Counted from the first letter of the stretch, positions 27,422-36,597 are shown. The stretch is 64,000 nucleotides of DNA from Microbacterium paludicola (GCF_015235415.1 NZ_JADGLL010000007.1:1-64000); one strand, 5' to 3'. Program-made: numbers and translations. Notes: generated by a model not told the origin, from the letters alone.

Positions 27422-29338
27422 GTGCGCACGCCTCACTCGCCCCGACGGCCGCTCTCCCTCCCCCGCCTCGGCGCCGGCATCGCCGTCGCGGCGCTGCTGC
27501 TGCCGCTGTCCGCGTGCACCGATGCGAGCGAGGAGGCGACCCGCGCGCTTGCCGACGACCTGGCGGCCGCCCTGTCCGGCCACACCCTCGACGGCGTCGC
27601 GCTGACGGACCCAGCGGCCGCGGCCACCTTCCAGGAGCAGGTGGAGCCGCTTGCCGACTACGCGGTGAAGGTCTCGGCCGACGAGGTCGAGCGCGAGGGC
27701 GGCACCGGGTCCGTCGTGCTCCACTGGTCCTGGGACGTCGAGGGGCACGAATGGGCCTACGACACCACCGCGGCGCTGGTCGAGGGCGACGAGCAGACCT
27801 GGGCGGTCGAGTGGTCGCCGGCCACCTTCGTCCCGGACCTCACAGCGGACGAGCGGATCCAGATCCAGCGCGAGTACGGCCCGCGCGCGGACATCCTCGA
27901 CACGGCGGGAAACCCCATCGTGACGATGCGCCCCGTGGGGCGGTACGGGCTCGACAAGGCGAACACCCCGCCGGACCAGGTGGGCACATCGGCGGAGCGG
28001 ATCGCCCAGGCGCTCGGGCTGGATCCCGCCGGTTTCCGCGCGACCGCCGAGGCCGCGGGGCCCGAGGCGTTCGTCGAGGCGCTCACGGTGCGCGAGGGCG
28101 AGGAGGACCTTCACGTGGCTCCCGAGTTCTCCTCCATCCCGGGCGCGCTGCGGGTGCCGGATGAGCTCGCGCTCGCACCGTCGCGCACGTTCGCCCGTGA
28201 GATCCTCGGCTACGTCGGCGAGGCCACCGCGGAGGTGGTCGAGGCGTCCGAGGGGACGATCCGCCCGGGCGATCGCGTGGGCCTCGCGGGCCTGCTCGCC
28301 ACGTACGACAGCACGCTGCGCGGCACGCCGACCCTGCGGATCGAGGCCGTGGGAGCCGGCGAGGAGCGCCGCGACCTCGCCGAGTTCACCGGCGAGCCCG
28401 GCAAGCCCGTCACCCTCACGCTCGACCAGGCGATGCAGACCGAGGCGGAGCGCATCCTGTCGCCGCTTGCCGGCGAGGAGGCGCCCGCGAGCGCGCTGGT
28501 CGCGATCCGGCCCTCGACGGGCGAGATCCTGGCGGCGGCGAACGGTCCGGGCAACGCCGGCATGAACGTCGCGACCGCGGGGCAGTATGCGCCGGGCTCC
28601 ACGTTCAAGCTCGTGACGTCGCTCGCCCTGCTGCGGGCCGGGGTGACGCTCGAGGACACCCTGAGCTGCACCGAGACGCTCGACGTCGACGGATACACCT
28701 TCCACAACTTCGGCGACTACCCGGCGAGCGCCCTCGGCGATGTCAGCTTCCGGACCGCCCTCGCCAACTCGTGCAACACCGCTCTCATCGGCGCGCGCGA
28801 CCGGATCGAGGACGACGCGCTCGTGTCGGCGGCCGAGGCGCTGGGCCTCGGCGAGGCCCCCGACCTCGGCTACCCCGCCGCCCTCGGCACCGTGCCCGCG
28901 CCCGCGGGAGAGACCGAGAAGGCCGCCGACCTCATCGGCCAGGGCAAGATCCAGGCCACGCCGCTGGGAATGGCCACGGTCGCCGCCTCGATCCAGGCGG
29001 GCCAGACGGTCGTGCCGCACCTGATCGCCGACCGCACCGGCGACGCCGAGCCCGCGCAGCCGCTGACCGCGGACGAGGCGACCTCCCTGCGCGAGCTGAT
29101 GCGCGCGGTAGTCACGGATGGATCCGCCACCTTCCTCGGCGCGATCCCCCGCGAACCCGTGGGCGCGAAGACGGGCACCGCCGAGTACGGCGAGCCCGCC
29201 GCCGACGGCGAGTACCCCAAGCACAGCTGGATGATCGGGACGCATGGCGACCTTGCCGTCGCCGTCTTCGTCGAAACCGGCGAGTCGGGCGCCAAGACCG
29301 CGGGACCTCTGCTGCAGGCGTTCTTCGAGAGGTACTGA
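27422..29338 (+). CDS. Penicillin-binding transpeptidase, lipoprotein
   Basis: A 638-residue class B type protein. The N-terminus carries a lipoprotein signal with lipobox LSAC (LLLPLSACTD). An NTF2-like MecA_N domain (about 40-150) and a dimerisation domain precede the transpeptidase, whose triad is complete: S393-T-F-K396, S450-C-N and K583-T-G. It thus should crosslink peptidoglycan and bind beta-lactams. MecA_N-bearing PBPs can have low beta-lactam affinity, but resistance cannot be read from sequence. GTG start six bases after CAGGAT (27410-27415). Confidence 0.92.
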   Translation: MRTPHSPRRPLSLPRLGAGIAVAALLLPLSACTDASEEATRALADDLAAALSGHTLDGVALTDPAAAATFQEQVEPLADYAVKVSADEVEREGGTGSVVLHWSWDVEGHEWAYDTTAALVEGDEQTWAVEWSPATFVPDLTADERIQIQREYGPRADILDTAGNPIVTMRPVGRYGLDKANTPPDQVGTSAERIAQALGLDPAGFRATAEAAGPEAFVEALTVREGEEDLHVAPEFSSIPGALRVPDELALAPSRTFAREILGYVGEATAEVVEASEGTIRPGDRVGLAGLLATYDSTLRGTPTLRIEAVGAGEERRDLAEFTGEPGKPVTLTLDQAMQTEAERILSPLAGEEAPASALVAIRPSTGEILAAANGPGNAGMNVATAGQYAPGSTFKLVTSLALLRAGVTLEDTLSCTETLDVDGYTFHNFGDYPASALGDVSFRTALANSCNTALIGARDRIEDDALVSAAEALGLGEAPDLGYPAALGTVPAPAGETEKAADLIGQGKIQATPLGMATVAASIQAGQTVVPHLIADRTGDAEPAQPLTADEATSLRELMRAVVTDGSATFLGAIPREPVGAKTGTAEYGEPAADGEYPKHSWMIGTHGDLAVAVFVETGESGAKTAGPLLQAFFERY

Positions 29339-29342
29339 CCGG

Positions 29343-29636
29343 ATGGCGTGGGACTTCGAGGCCGAACTTATCGAGTGGCGCGGGCCCGCGCCGTTCGTCT
29401 TCGCTCCCCTGCCGCCCGAGCTGTTCGCCCAGATCAAGGACGCCGCGCGCGGGCTGATGTACTGGGGCCAGATCCCGGTCATCGCGCGGATCGGCGACAC
29501 CGAGTTCGACACGGCGATGTGGCCGAAGGACGGGCGCTTCCTGCTGCCGATCAAGGTCGCGGTGCAGCGCTCCGAACGCATCGACGTCGGCGATGTCGTG
29601 ACCGCCGTCGTGCGGCTGCCGGACGAGCGTGGCTGA
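29343..29636 (+). CDS. DUF1905 protein
   Basis: A 97-residue beta-rich protein opening FEAELIEWRGPAPFVFAPLP and continuing with GQIPVIARIGDTEF and LPIKVAVQRSERIDVGDVVTAVVRL, the DUF1905 pattern. It starts four bases after the penicillin-binding protein stop and is probably co-transcribed with it, though any functional link is unclear. No catalytic residues are recognisable. Confidence 0.88.
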   Translation: MAWDFEAELIEWRGPAPFVFAPLPPELFAQIKDAARGLMYWGQIPVIARIGDTEFDTAMWPKDGRFLLPIKVAVQRSERIDVGDVVTAVVRLPDERG

Positions 29637-29651
29637 TCCGACGCCGGCGGG

Positions 29652-29984
29652 TCAGCCGGTGCCGCCGCCGGTGCCGAAGACCGGGTAGGCGACGAGCAGG
29701 GCGACGACGACCGCCGCGCTCGCAGCGAGCATCACCGCATCGCTCGGCGCGATCCTGCCACGATGAGCTGTCGTCCGCACCGCCCGCACGATGACGAACG
29801 CGCCGACGATCACGGCCCACGCGAGCAGCAGCCATCCGAGGATCATCAGAATCGTGGGCAGCGAATCCGAGTCGGGGATCCCTCGCCAGATCGCGTCTCC
29901 GACCATCAGTGACACCGCGGCGCACCCGGCGAGCGCGAGCACCACCGCGGCGGCGATCGGGCGGGCCTCGCGCGTCGTCTCCAT
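29652..29984 (-). CDS. Small membrane protein, unknown
   Basis: A 110-residue protein with three hydrophobic spans (about 10-30, 44-66 and 83-103) and a basic cytosolic loop VRTTAHRGR. No family recognised. The ATG lies seven bases after TAGCGT on the minus strand (29992-29997), a leaderless promoter that supports it being a real gene. It converges on the DUF1905 gene with a 15-base gap. Confidence 0.7.
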   Translation of the reverse strand: METTREARPIAAAVVLALAGCAAVSLMVGDAIWRGIPDSDSLPTILMILGWLLLAWAVIVGAFVIVRAVRTTAHRGRIAPSDAVMLAASAAVVVALLVAYPVFGTGGGTG

Positions 29985-30043
29985 GAGGCGAACGCTATCG
30001 ATGGACGCGCCTCCGGATCAATGGCGGATCCAGCGGACCGCGG

Positions 30044-30904
30044 TCAGATGCCGTCGAGGAACGCGAGCGCGGCGGGCGAGGGATTGAACGCGCTCCAGGC
30101 GAGGCATTCGACGCGGGTCGGACCGTCGACCACGGCGACCGTGCGGAGGTCGCGGCCGTCCGCGACCACTCCCGGCGGAAGGAGCGCGATGCCGAGACCG
30201 TGCCGCACGAGGTCGAGCATCAGGTCGATGTCCATCAGCTCGAAGGCGATCTCGCGGCGAAGCCCGAGGGCATCGAACGCTGCGTCTGACTGGGCTCGAC
30301 CCGGCGTCGCGGCCGGGAAGTCGACGAAGGTCTCCTCCGCCAGCTCCTCGAGCCGCAGCCGCCGGCGTTCCGCGAGCGGATGGCCGCCGGCAACGACGGC
30401 GACGTGACGGGTGCGCGCCAGCACCCGGGTCCGCACCCCCGCGTGCGACACCTCCCGCGGCAGGCCGAGAACGGCCACGTCGAGGGCGCCCGCGGCGATC
30501 TCGGCGATGAACGTGTCGCTCGAGCCCGCGTGCAGCCGGATCCGGACCGCGGGATGCGTGCGATGGAACACTCCCAGGGCGGCCGGGATGTCGATCGCCG
30601 TGACGGTGGGGATGAGCCCGAGGGTCAGCTCACCGCGGATCTCACCCGTCGCGGCCGCAGCGTCGGCGACGGCTCGCGCGGCCGCCTCCAGGCTCGCTCG
30701 CGCGGCCGCCACGAACGCCTTGCCGGCCGCGGTCACCTCGACCCGGCGGCTGTTGCGAGCGAACAGCGCGACGCCCAGCTCGCGCTCCAGGGCCTTGATC
30801 TGATGACTGAGCGCCGACTGCACCACGTGGCATCGCTCGGCCGCCCGGGTGAAGCTGCGCTCCTCCGCCACCGCGACCGCGTACCTCATCTGCTGCAGTT
30901 CCAT
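30044..30904 (-). CDS. LysR-family transcriptional regulator
   Basis: A 286-residue regulator. The N-terminal winged helix MELQQMRYAVAVAEERSFTRAAERCHVVQSALSHQIKALE is textbook LysR; the periplasmic-binding-like effector domain follows. ATG 30902-30904 fits the family; an upstream in-frame ATG adds seven residues. It is divergent from an EamA exporter 78 bases away, the usual sign of direct control. Three CTCATG repeats lie in the gap. Confidence 0.93.
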   Translation of the reverse strand: MELQQMRYAVAVAEERSFTRAAERCHVVQSALSHQIKALERELGVALFARNSRRVEVTAAGKAFVAAARASLEAAARAVADAAAATGEIRGELTLGLIPTVTAIDIPAALGVFHRTHPAVRIRLHAGSSDTFIAEIAAGALDVAVLGLPREVSHAGVRTRVLARTRHVAVVAGGHPLAERRRLRLEELAEETFVDFPAATPGRAQSDAAFDALGLRREIAFELMDIDLMLDLVRHGLGIALLPPGVVADGRDLRTVAVVDGPTRVECLAWSAFNPSPAALAFLDGI

Positions 30905-30905
30905 T

Positions 30906-30957
30906 GACTCATGATGCCGCCTCATGTCTGTGATGCGAACAATGCGTTGGACTCATG
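30906..30957. promoter_or_regulatory. LysR/EamA divergent control region with direct repeats
   Basis: GACTCATG occurs at 30906-30913 and again at 30950-30957, with a shorter CTCATG at 30921-30926. The exporter appears to have TTGGAC (30947-30952) and GACGAT (30971-30976) as -35 and -10, 18 bases apart, so the distal repeat overlaps its -35. The repeats are candidate LysR contacts. Confidence 0.45.
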
Positions 30958-30982
30958 GTCGAGGGGCGGCGACGATTGCTGC

Positions 30983-31921
30983 ATGGCCACCACCGTCGCG
31001 AGTCCCATCCACACGTCGTCTTCGGGCGTCGCCGGTCGCACGGCGCTCACCGCGCTCGCTCCGATCGTCTGGGGCTCGACCTACATCGTCACCACGCACC
31101 TGCTGCCCGAGGGGCATCCGCTGTTCGCGGCACTGATGCGCTCACTGCCGGCCGGGATCGTCGCGATCCTGCTGGCTCGGCGGCTTCCCCGGGGAGCGTG
31201 GTGGTGGAAGAGCCTCGTACTCGGCACGCTCAACATCGGTGCGTTCTTCCCGCTGCTGTTCCTGGCCGCGCAGCTCCTTCCCGGTGGGGTCGCCGCGACC
31301 CTCGGTGCCGCGCAGCCGCTCGTCGTGGCGTTCCTCGCGGTGGCGATCCTGCACGAGCGCCTGTCCCGGTGGCGCCTCGGCTGGGGCGTGGTCGGGATGA
31401 CCGGGGTCGCGCTCGTCGTGCTCGGGCCCGACGCCGCGCTCGATCCGATCGGCCTGCTCGCCGGCATCGGCGGAGCGGTGTCGATGGGCATCGGTGTTGT
31501 GCTCACCAAGAAGTGGGGTCGGCCCGACGGCGTTGGCCCGGTCGGGCTCGCCGGATGGCAGCTGGCCGCGGGCGGGCTTGTGCTGCTCCTTCCCGCCCTG
31601 CTGATCGACGGCGTCCCGCCCGGGATCGACGGCCAGGCCGTGGCCGGATATATCTGGCTCGGCATCGTCGGCGCGCTCGTCGCCTACACGGTGTGGTTCG
31701 CCGGGATCGGCAGGCTCCCGGTGACGGCGACCGCCCTGCTGGGTCTGCTCTCGCCGCTCGTCGCGGCCCTGCTCGGGGCGACGATCGCGGGCGAGGCGCT
31801 CAGCGCCGTCCAGCTCCTCGGGTTCGCACTCGCGCTGTGCGCGATGCTCGCCGGCCAGCTGTCCCCCGCGGCTCGCGGCGCGCGCCCGTCCCCCGCGGCG
31901 TCCGGGCCTGGTCAGGCGTAG
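30983..31921 (+). CDS. EamA-family (DMT) metabolite exporter
   Basis: A 312-residue transporter made of two EamA repeats of five spans each. The first half includes APIVWGSTYIVTTHLLPEGHPL, typical of the RhaT/YedA-like DMT branch, and the second GLAGWQLAAGGLVLLLPALL. Probably exports amino acids or related metabolites under control of the divergent LysR. ATG 30983 lies six bases after GACGAT. Its end overlaps the convergent reductase gene by ten bases. Confidence 0.9.
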   Translation: MATTVASPIHTSSSGVAGRTALTALAPIVWGSTYIVTTHLLPEGHPLFAALMRSLPAGIVAILLARRLPRGAWWWKSLVLGTLNIGAFFPLLFLAAQLLPGGVAATLGAAQPLVVAFLAVAILHERLSRWRLGWGVVGMTGVALVVLGPDAALDPIGLLAGIGGAVSMGIGVVLTKKWGRPDGVGPVGLAGWQLAAGGLVLLLPALLIDGVPPGIDGQAVAGYIWLGIVGALVAYTVWFAGIGRLPVTATALLGLLSPLVAALLGATIAGEALSAVQLLGFALALCAMLAGQLSPAARGARPSPAASGPGQA

Positions 31922-32478
31922 GGCGCGACGTAATGCGCGTAGAGGGTGCTGCCGAGCTGGCGCTGCTCGACGAGACGGAGGTCGAGCCGCACATCGGCCG
32001 GCAGCGCCCGCAATCCGCCGCCGATCACCTTCGGGACGACGAAGAACCGGTAGTTGTGCACCATGCCGGCGCGGATCGCCGGCTCCGCGGTCGTGGGACC
32101 GAAGATCTCGACCTCGCCCGGCGCGTCGCGGACGATCCGCTCGAGCTCGTCCAGCCCCAGATCCGGCACGAGCCGCGCCCTCTCGGAGGCGACATCCGCC
32201 GGCGCGAGGGTCGAGGAGGCCACCACGAGGCCGATCCCTCGCCAGCGCCGGGCGAACTCGTGCTCATCGGCACCCCAGGAGTCGTCCTTGGGATCGGTGT
32301 CCCAGTACTGCATAAGTCGGTACGTGCGTCGCCCCAGCACCTCCGTTGAGACCAGACCCATGCGCTCGACGTGGAACCGGAAGACGTCATCGCCCGGGCC
32401 CGACCAGTTGAAGTCCCCGTCGGCGTCCGCGACGTATCCGTCCAGCGAGACGGTGGCGGTGAAGCTCAGACTGCCCAT
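31912..32478 (-). CDS. Dihydrofolate reductase-like (RibD C-terminal domain) protein
   Basis: A 188-residue single-domain reductase of the RibD-C/DHFR superfamily: FTATVSLDGYVADADGDFNW at the start, MGLVSTEVLGRRTYRLM, and DAPGEVEIFGPTTAEPAIRAG near the NADPH site. Such stand-alone proteins are common in actinobacteria and their substrates are unknown; true DHFR or riboflavin activity is unlikely. It overlaps the EamA gene tail to tail. Confidence 0.85.
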   Translation of the reverse strand: MGSLSFTATVSLDGYVADADGDFNWSGPGDDVFRFHVERMGLVSTEVLGRRTYRLMQYWDTDPKDDSWGADEHEFARRWRGIGLVVASSTLAPADVASERARLVPDLGLDELERIVRDAPGEVEIFGPTTAEPAIRAGMVHNYRFFVVPKVIGGGLRALPADVRLDLRLVEQRQLGSTLYAHYVAPYA

Positions 32479-32611
32479 GGCACATGGTCGTCCCGGCCGG
32501 TGGCCGCGCGCAACGGGTCGCGCGGAGAACCGGATCAGCGTCCATTCGCTCTCGACCGTCTTCCCTGGGCGTTGCGCTCCTGCGGCGACGACGCTATGGT
32601 CCGAGTGACTG

Positions 32612-32626
32612 CCTTACAGCGTAAGG
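32612..32626. promoter_or_regulatory. TetR-type operator before the MDR dehydrogenase
   Basis: CCTTAC-AGC-GTAAGG is a perfect six-base inverted repeat. The CTTAC/GTAAG form is typical of TetR-family operators. It lies between a -10-like TATGGT (32595-32600) and the start codon, and its right arm is part of the Shine-Dalgarno sequence AAGGGGA. No TetR gene is adjacent. Confidence 0.7.
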
Positions 32627-32633
32627 GGACCGG

Positions 32634-33620
32634 ATGCGCGCAGCTGTCGTGACCAGATACGGCGCGCCCGATCGCGTCGTCATCCAGAACGTCTCCGTGC
32701 CGAAGCCACGCGCGGGCCACGTACTGGTGCGTGTGCATGCGACCGCGGTGACAGCGGGAAATGCGCGGATCCGGGCCGCCCGCTTCCCGCCCGGTTTCGG
32801 TGTGCTCGCTCGCCCCGCGATCGGGTTCCTGGGGCCCCGGGTCCGTACGCTCGGCGGCACACTGTCCGGCGTCGTCGAGCAGGTCGGGCCAGGGGTGATC
32901 GACTTCGAGCCCGGCGACGAGGTCGCGGGGATGACGGGGACCCGGATGCGATCCCATGCCGAACTCGCGGTCGCGCCGATCCGGTCGCTCGCGCGCAAGC
33001 CACCCGGCGTCACACATGCCGACGCGGCGGGCATCCTCTTCGGCGGGTCGACAGCGCTGTACTTCCTGCGCGACCGAGCAAAGGTCACAGCCGGCGAGTC
33101 GGTGCTCGTCAATGGCGCTGCCGGTTCGGTCGGCTCCACGGCGGTCCAGCTCGCACGGCACCTCGGCGCGACCGTGACCGCGGTGACCAGCGACAGCAAC
33201 CGCGACCTCGTGCTTCGACTGGGCGCGACCTCCGCCATCGACTACCGCACGACCGCGGCGACCGAGATCGGCGCCCGGTTCGATGTCGTCTTCGACGCCG
33301 TCGGCAACATCTCGCGCAGCGACGGTCTGCCGTTGCTCAGCGACAGCGGTCGGCTCGTGCTCGCCGTCGCGAGTCTCGCGGGCTCAGTACTGGCACGCGG
33401 CCGGGTCATCGTCGGAGTCACGCCGGAGCGTGCCGACGACCTGAGCTTCCTCCTCGGCCTCGTGGCCACCGGCGAGCTGGACGCCGTCACCCGGGTGGTC
33501 GGGGGCCTCGAAGACGCCCCCGAGGCTCACCGAGTCGTCGACTCCGGCCGAAAAGTCGGCAACCTGGTCATACTCCCCAACGGCGGGACCGGTTCAGGCG
33601 ATGGGCGGGACGTCGTGTGA
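32634..33620 (+). CDS. Zinc-independent MDR-family NAD(P)H oxidoreductase
   Basis: A 328-residue medium-chain dehydrogenase/reductase. The Rossmann fold GAAGSVGSTAVQLARHLGATVTAVTS is clear, with TLGGTLSGVVEQVGPGV and FEPGDEVAGM in the catalytic domain. The zinc ligands of alcohol dehydrogenases are absent, so it resembles quinone or enone reductases. A Shine-Dalgarno AAGGGGA is four bases before the ATG and is shared with the TetR-type palindrome, so expression is probably derepressed by a ligand such as an electrophile. Confidence 0.88.
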   Translation: MRAAVVTRYGAPDRVVIQNVSVPKPRAGHVLVRVHATAVTAGNARIRAARFPPGFGVLARPAIGFLGPRVRTLGGTLSGVVEQVGPGVIDFEPGDEVAGMTGTRMRSHAELAVAPIRSLARKPPGVTHADAAGILFGGSTALYFLRDRAKVTAGESVLVNGAAGSVGSTAVQLARHLGATVTAVTSDSNRDLVLRLGATSAIDYRTTAATEIGARFDVVFDAVGNISRSDGLPLLSDSGRLVLAVASLAGSVLARGRVIVGVTPERADDLSFLLGLVATGELDAVTRVVGGLEDAPEAHRVVDSGRKVGNLVILPNGGTGSGDGRDVV

Positions 33621-33875
33621 ACGCCCGATCAGCGAGCTCGCGGAGCAGACAGCCACGGCCTGGGCGCGCGGCGTGCTGGCGGATGTCGCGCGCGATCCAT
33701 CCTCCTGACGACGTCGCTGCCGGGACGGGCGGGATCTGCCGCCCAACGTGGCGCGACGGGGTGCGTCGGCGGAGGATCACGGCATCCTACGCATTTCGCT
33801 CATCCGCACAGGGCCGCGACGCTCCCGACTGCGCAGATCGCACGGCCTGAGGCACCGATCTGATACTCATGAAGG

Positions 33876-34844
33876 ATGAGCACCACCCAAGCCACGCCGG
33901 ATATCGCCACCGCCTCCGCCGATCGGGCCGCCCGCCTCGCCGTCACGGTCTTCCCGATCCTCGTGATCGTCGCGGGCGTCATCGGCTTCCTGCTGCCGGG
34001 CACGGTCGCGCCGCTCGGTCAGGCGGTGCCATGGCTGCTCGGAGTGGTGATGTTCGGGATGGGCCTGACGCTCACGCTCCCCGACTTCTCGCGCATCCTG
34101 AAGCGTCCGTGGATGGTGGCGATCGGCGTTGTGCTGCAGTACCTGATCATGCCGCTCACCGCGTGGCTGATCGCGCTCGCGCTCCAGCTGCCGGCCGAGC
34201 TCGCCGCGGGTGTGATCCTCGTCGGCTGCGCGCCGGGCGGCACCGCGTCGAACGTCGTGACGTACCTCTCGCGCGGCGACACCGCGCTGTCGGTGACGGT
34301 GACAACGTGCTCGACGCTGCTCGCCCCCGTGCTCACGCCCCTGTTGACACTGTGGCTCGCCGGACAGTTCCTCGAGGTGCCGTTCGCCTCGATGATGATG
34401 TCGATCCTGCAGACCGTGCTGCTGCCGGTCGTCGCGGGCCTGATCGTGCGGCTGCTGCTGCGCAGGTGGGTCGAGCGGGTGCAGCCCGCGCTGCCGTGGC
34501 TGTCGACCGTGGCGATCGCGCTGATCGTGGCCGCCGTGGTGGCCGGCAGCGCCGACAAGATCGTCGAGGCGGGTCTGCTCGTCTTCCTCGCGGTGTTCCT
34601 GCACAACGGCTTCGGTCTGCTGCTCGGCTACCTCGCCGCGTGGGGGATGCGGATGACGCAGCGCGAGCGCCGCGCCATCAGCATCGAGGTCGGCATGCAG
34701 AACTCGGGCCTGGCAGCCTCGCTCGCCGCCGCCCACTTCTCGCCGCTCGCGGCGCTGCCCGCCGCGGTGTTCTCGGTCTGGCACAACCTGTCGGGCGCGA
34801 TCTTCGCCCTCATCATGGGACGCCGCCCGGTCACGGACGAGTGA
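33876..34844 (+). CDS. Bile acid:sodium symporter (BASS) family transporter
   Basis: A 322-residue transporter with about ten spans. Family marks are GCAPGGTASNVVTYLSRGDTALSV and the later EVGMQNSGLAASLAAAHF, both lining the central cavity. Bacterial BASS proteins carry organic acids such as pantoate or keto acids; the substrate here is unknown. ATG six bases after TACTCAT. The 255-base gap upstream (33621-33875) shows no gene or clear signal other than this promoter. Confidence 0.9.
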   Translation: MSTTQATPDIATASADRAARLAVTVFPILVIVAGVIGFLLPGTVAPLGQAVPWLLGVVMFGMGLTLTLPDFSRILKRPWMVAIGVVLQYLIMPLTAWLIALALQLPAELAAGVILVGCAPGGTASNVVTYLSRGDTALSVTVTTCSTLLAPVLTPLLTLWLAGQFLEVPFASMMMSILQTVLLPVVAGLIVRLLLRRWVERVQPALPWLSTVAIALIVAAVVAGSADKIVEAGLLVFLAVFLHNGFGLLLGYLAAWGMRMTQRERRAISIEVGMQNSGLAASLAAAHFSPLAALPAAVFSVWHNLSGAIFALIMGRRPVTDE

Positions 34845-34901
34845 CGACAGGCGCTCCGGCGGGCCGACGCCGGTGAGCAGCCAACGCTGCCGCAGGACGC
34901 C

Positions 34902-35753
34902 TCAGCAGGATCGATAGACGTAGTCCGCGCTGCTCGGACCGAGGAGGTCCCTATCTCGCAGGATGGTCAGGGGCGCGCGATCCGGCAGCCGGCAGACGTC
35001 CCCGAACGTGGCGGTTCCTTCGTCGAGCGAATCGGGATACTCGATCTGCAGGACGTGGTCGCCGTACACGTCGGTGTACGCGCCGCACTCATCCCAGACA
35101 CCGCACTCCTCGGCGACCGCGAAGTCGAACCCGAGCTCGTCGTGAGCGATCCGCGTGATCTCGGCGGCATTCTTCTGGGCAATGGCGAGCCCCGCGGCGT
35201 GCGCACGTTCCACATACGCCGTCGCGAGCACATGCGCCCCGCCCCGGTCGACACGGTCGAAGCGCGTCCACGTGTCGAGGTTGTCGATCTCGACGGCGTC
35301 GAAGCCGTCCGCCGCGCAGCCATCGATCACGGGGCCGAGCACGTCGACGATGCCGTCCCGCTGGGCCGCGGTCGAGGGATCGAGGATGTACTCGTCGGGC
35401 CACTCGGGATCGACCAGGAGCCCGCCGGTCGCATCCCGCAGCAGCAGGTCGTCGCGTTCGAGCCAGAACGCGGCGTCACCGGGCTGCGTCTGGAAGCCGT
35501 TCACGTAGCAGACGTTGTAGGCGCCCTCGAGTGGCTCCGCCGTCGAGTCGCGTACGACCACGTCGATGTCCACGGGGCCGGCGCCGCGATCCACGCGTTC
35601 GTAGACCTCTCCGAGCTGATAGTCGAAGACGCCGTCGGTCGGCGGCAGCGTCGCCGCGCTGCTCGCGCCGGGCGGCTCAGTCGCGCCCGCCGCGCATGCG
35701 GCGAGCGCCGCCGCCGTCACCATGATCGCCGCGACGGACGCCGACTTCCTCAC
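34902..35753 (-). CDS. Lipoprotein, endo-alpha-1,4-polygalactosaminidase (GH114)-like
   Basis: A 283-residue secreted lipoprotein. The GTG at 35751-35753 gives a neat signal peptide: RKSASVAAIMVTAAALAAC with lipobox LAAC. An upstream ATG (35771) would put six extra residues before it. The mature part is a TIM-barrel of the GH114/TM1410 type: YNVCYVNGFQTQPGDAAFW, DGFDAVEIDNLDTW and FDFAVAEECGVWDEC. GH114 enzymes cut galactosaminogalactan-type polymers. A GAGGA lies four bases before the GTG. Confidence 0.8.
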   Translation of the reverse strand: MRKSASVAAIMVTAAALAACAAGATEPPGASSAATLPPTDGVFDYQLGEVYERVDRGAGPVDIDVVVRDSTAEPLEGAYNVCYVNGFQTQPGDAAFWLERDDLLLRDATGGLLVDPEWPDEYILDPSTAAQRDGIVDVLGPVIDGCAADGFDAVEIDNLDTWTRFDRVDRGGAHVLATAYVERAHAAGLAIAQKNAAEITRIAHDELGFDFAVAEECGVWDECGAYTDVYGDHVLQIEYPDSLDEGTATFGDVCRLPDRAPLTILRDRDLLGPSSADYVYRSC

Positions 35754-35830
35754 CGCGTCCTCGGGCAGCATCTCGACACCGACCCAGTCTCTCGCAGGCA
35801 CCCGCGAGGGGCGCGCTGATCGCGGCGCGC

Positions 35831-36529
35831 CTACCCGGAGGTCCCGCGCTGCGCGACGCGGTAGCTCGACTCCCGCAGACGGCGCACCCACGGGTAGGTC
35901 GTGGATCCGGGGAGCGGATGCCGCACCGGATCGAAACGAAGCTCGGCCGAGTCCGCCTCGGCAGCGGGCCGGAGCAGGACGTCCGCGAAGGGGTGCCACT
36001 TCTCGGTCGGCGACGCGTGATAGAGCCGGATCCGCCACGGCTGCTCCTGGAGCGACCGCCGCAGGCGCTCCAGGTCCGCGGGGAGCACCCGCGAGGGGAC
36101 GCTCCGGACGCAGATCAGCACGGGCCGCCGCGGCGAGCGGTACGGCAGGAGACTCCCGAACGTGGCGCCCGTCGCCGCGCGCCGCGGCACGAGTGCGAAC
36201 CGGGAGGGGAACCCGATGCCGGTCGACGCGAGCAGGACATCCGCGGTCCGCCCCTCGTCGGTGTGGAATCGCAAGGCGAGGCCGAGCACATCCGGCAGTT
36301 TGTCGGGCAGCCCGACTCCCCGGGACAGCCTCGCGGTCACCTCGAGCGGCTTTGCCCTGGCCTCGTCGATCCAGGCGATGCCCGACGGCGCCGCACCGGG
36401 CAGCCAGGTCGCCTGCCCCGTCAGCACCAGCCCGCGCGAATGGATGGGGCGCGGATGACGGATGCGCCGCAGCAGAGCGAAGAAGCCGCGCAGCACGGCT
36501 CCGGCCACCCCTGCGAGTCCCGCGAGCAT
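35831..36529 (-). CDS. Catalase-like fold protein, function unknown
   Basis: A 232-residue protein. The pattern IHSRGLVLTGQ, then RLSRGVGLPDKLPDVLGLALRF, then DVLLASTG and RFALVPRR, resembles the barrel of the catalase superfamily, but no clear distal histidine/proximal tyrosine pair can be assigned. A short hydrophobic N-terminus (LAGLAGVAGAVLRGFFALL) may anchor it. The ATG lies six bases after GATAAT (36536-36541), a near-consensus leaderless promoter. It may be a heme protein or a peroxidase relative; the call is tentative. Confidence 0.5.
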   Translation of the reverse strand: MLAGLAGVAGAVLRGFFALLRRIRHPRPIHSRGLVLTGQATWLPGAAPSGIAWIDEARAKPLEVTARLSRGVGLPDKLPDVLGLALRFHTDEGRTADVLLASTGIGFPSRFALVPRRAATGATFGSLLPYRSPRRPVLICVRSVPSRVLPADLERLRRSLQEQPWRIRLYHASPTEKWHPFADVLLRPAAEADSAELRFDPVRHPLPGSTTYPWVRRLRESSYRVAQRGTSG

Positions 36530-36597
36530 GCGGCCATTATCCCGGCCGGGCGGTGCCGAGATAAGCCCGGGACCCGACAGGTGGATGCCGTGCGAAC

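Noticed and set aside
34856..34872. CCGGC/GCCGG hairpin after the BASS gene as a terminator
   Set aside because: Only a five-base stem with a long loop; too weak against the others in this window.
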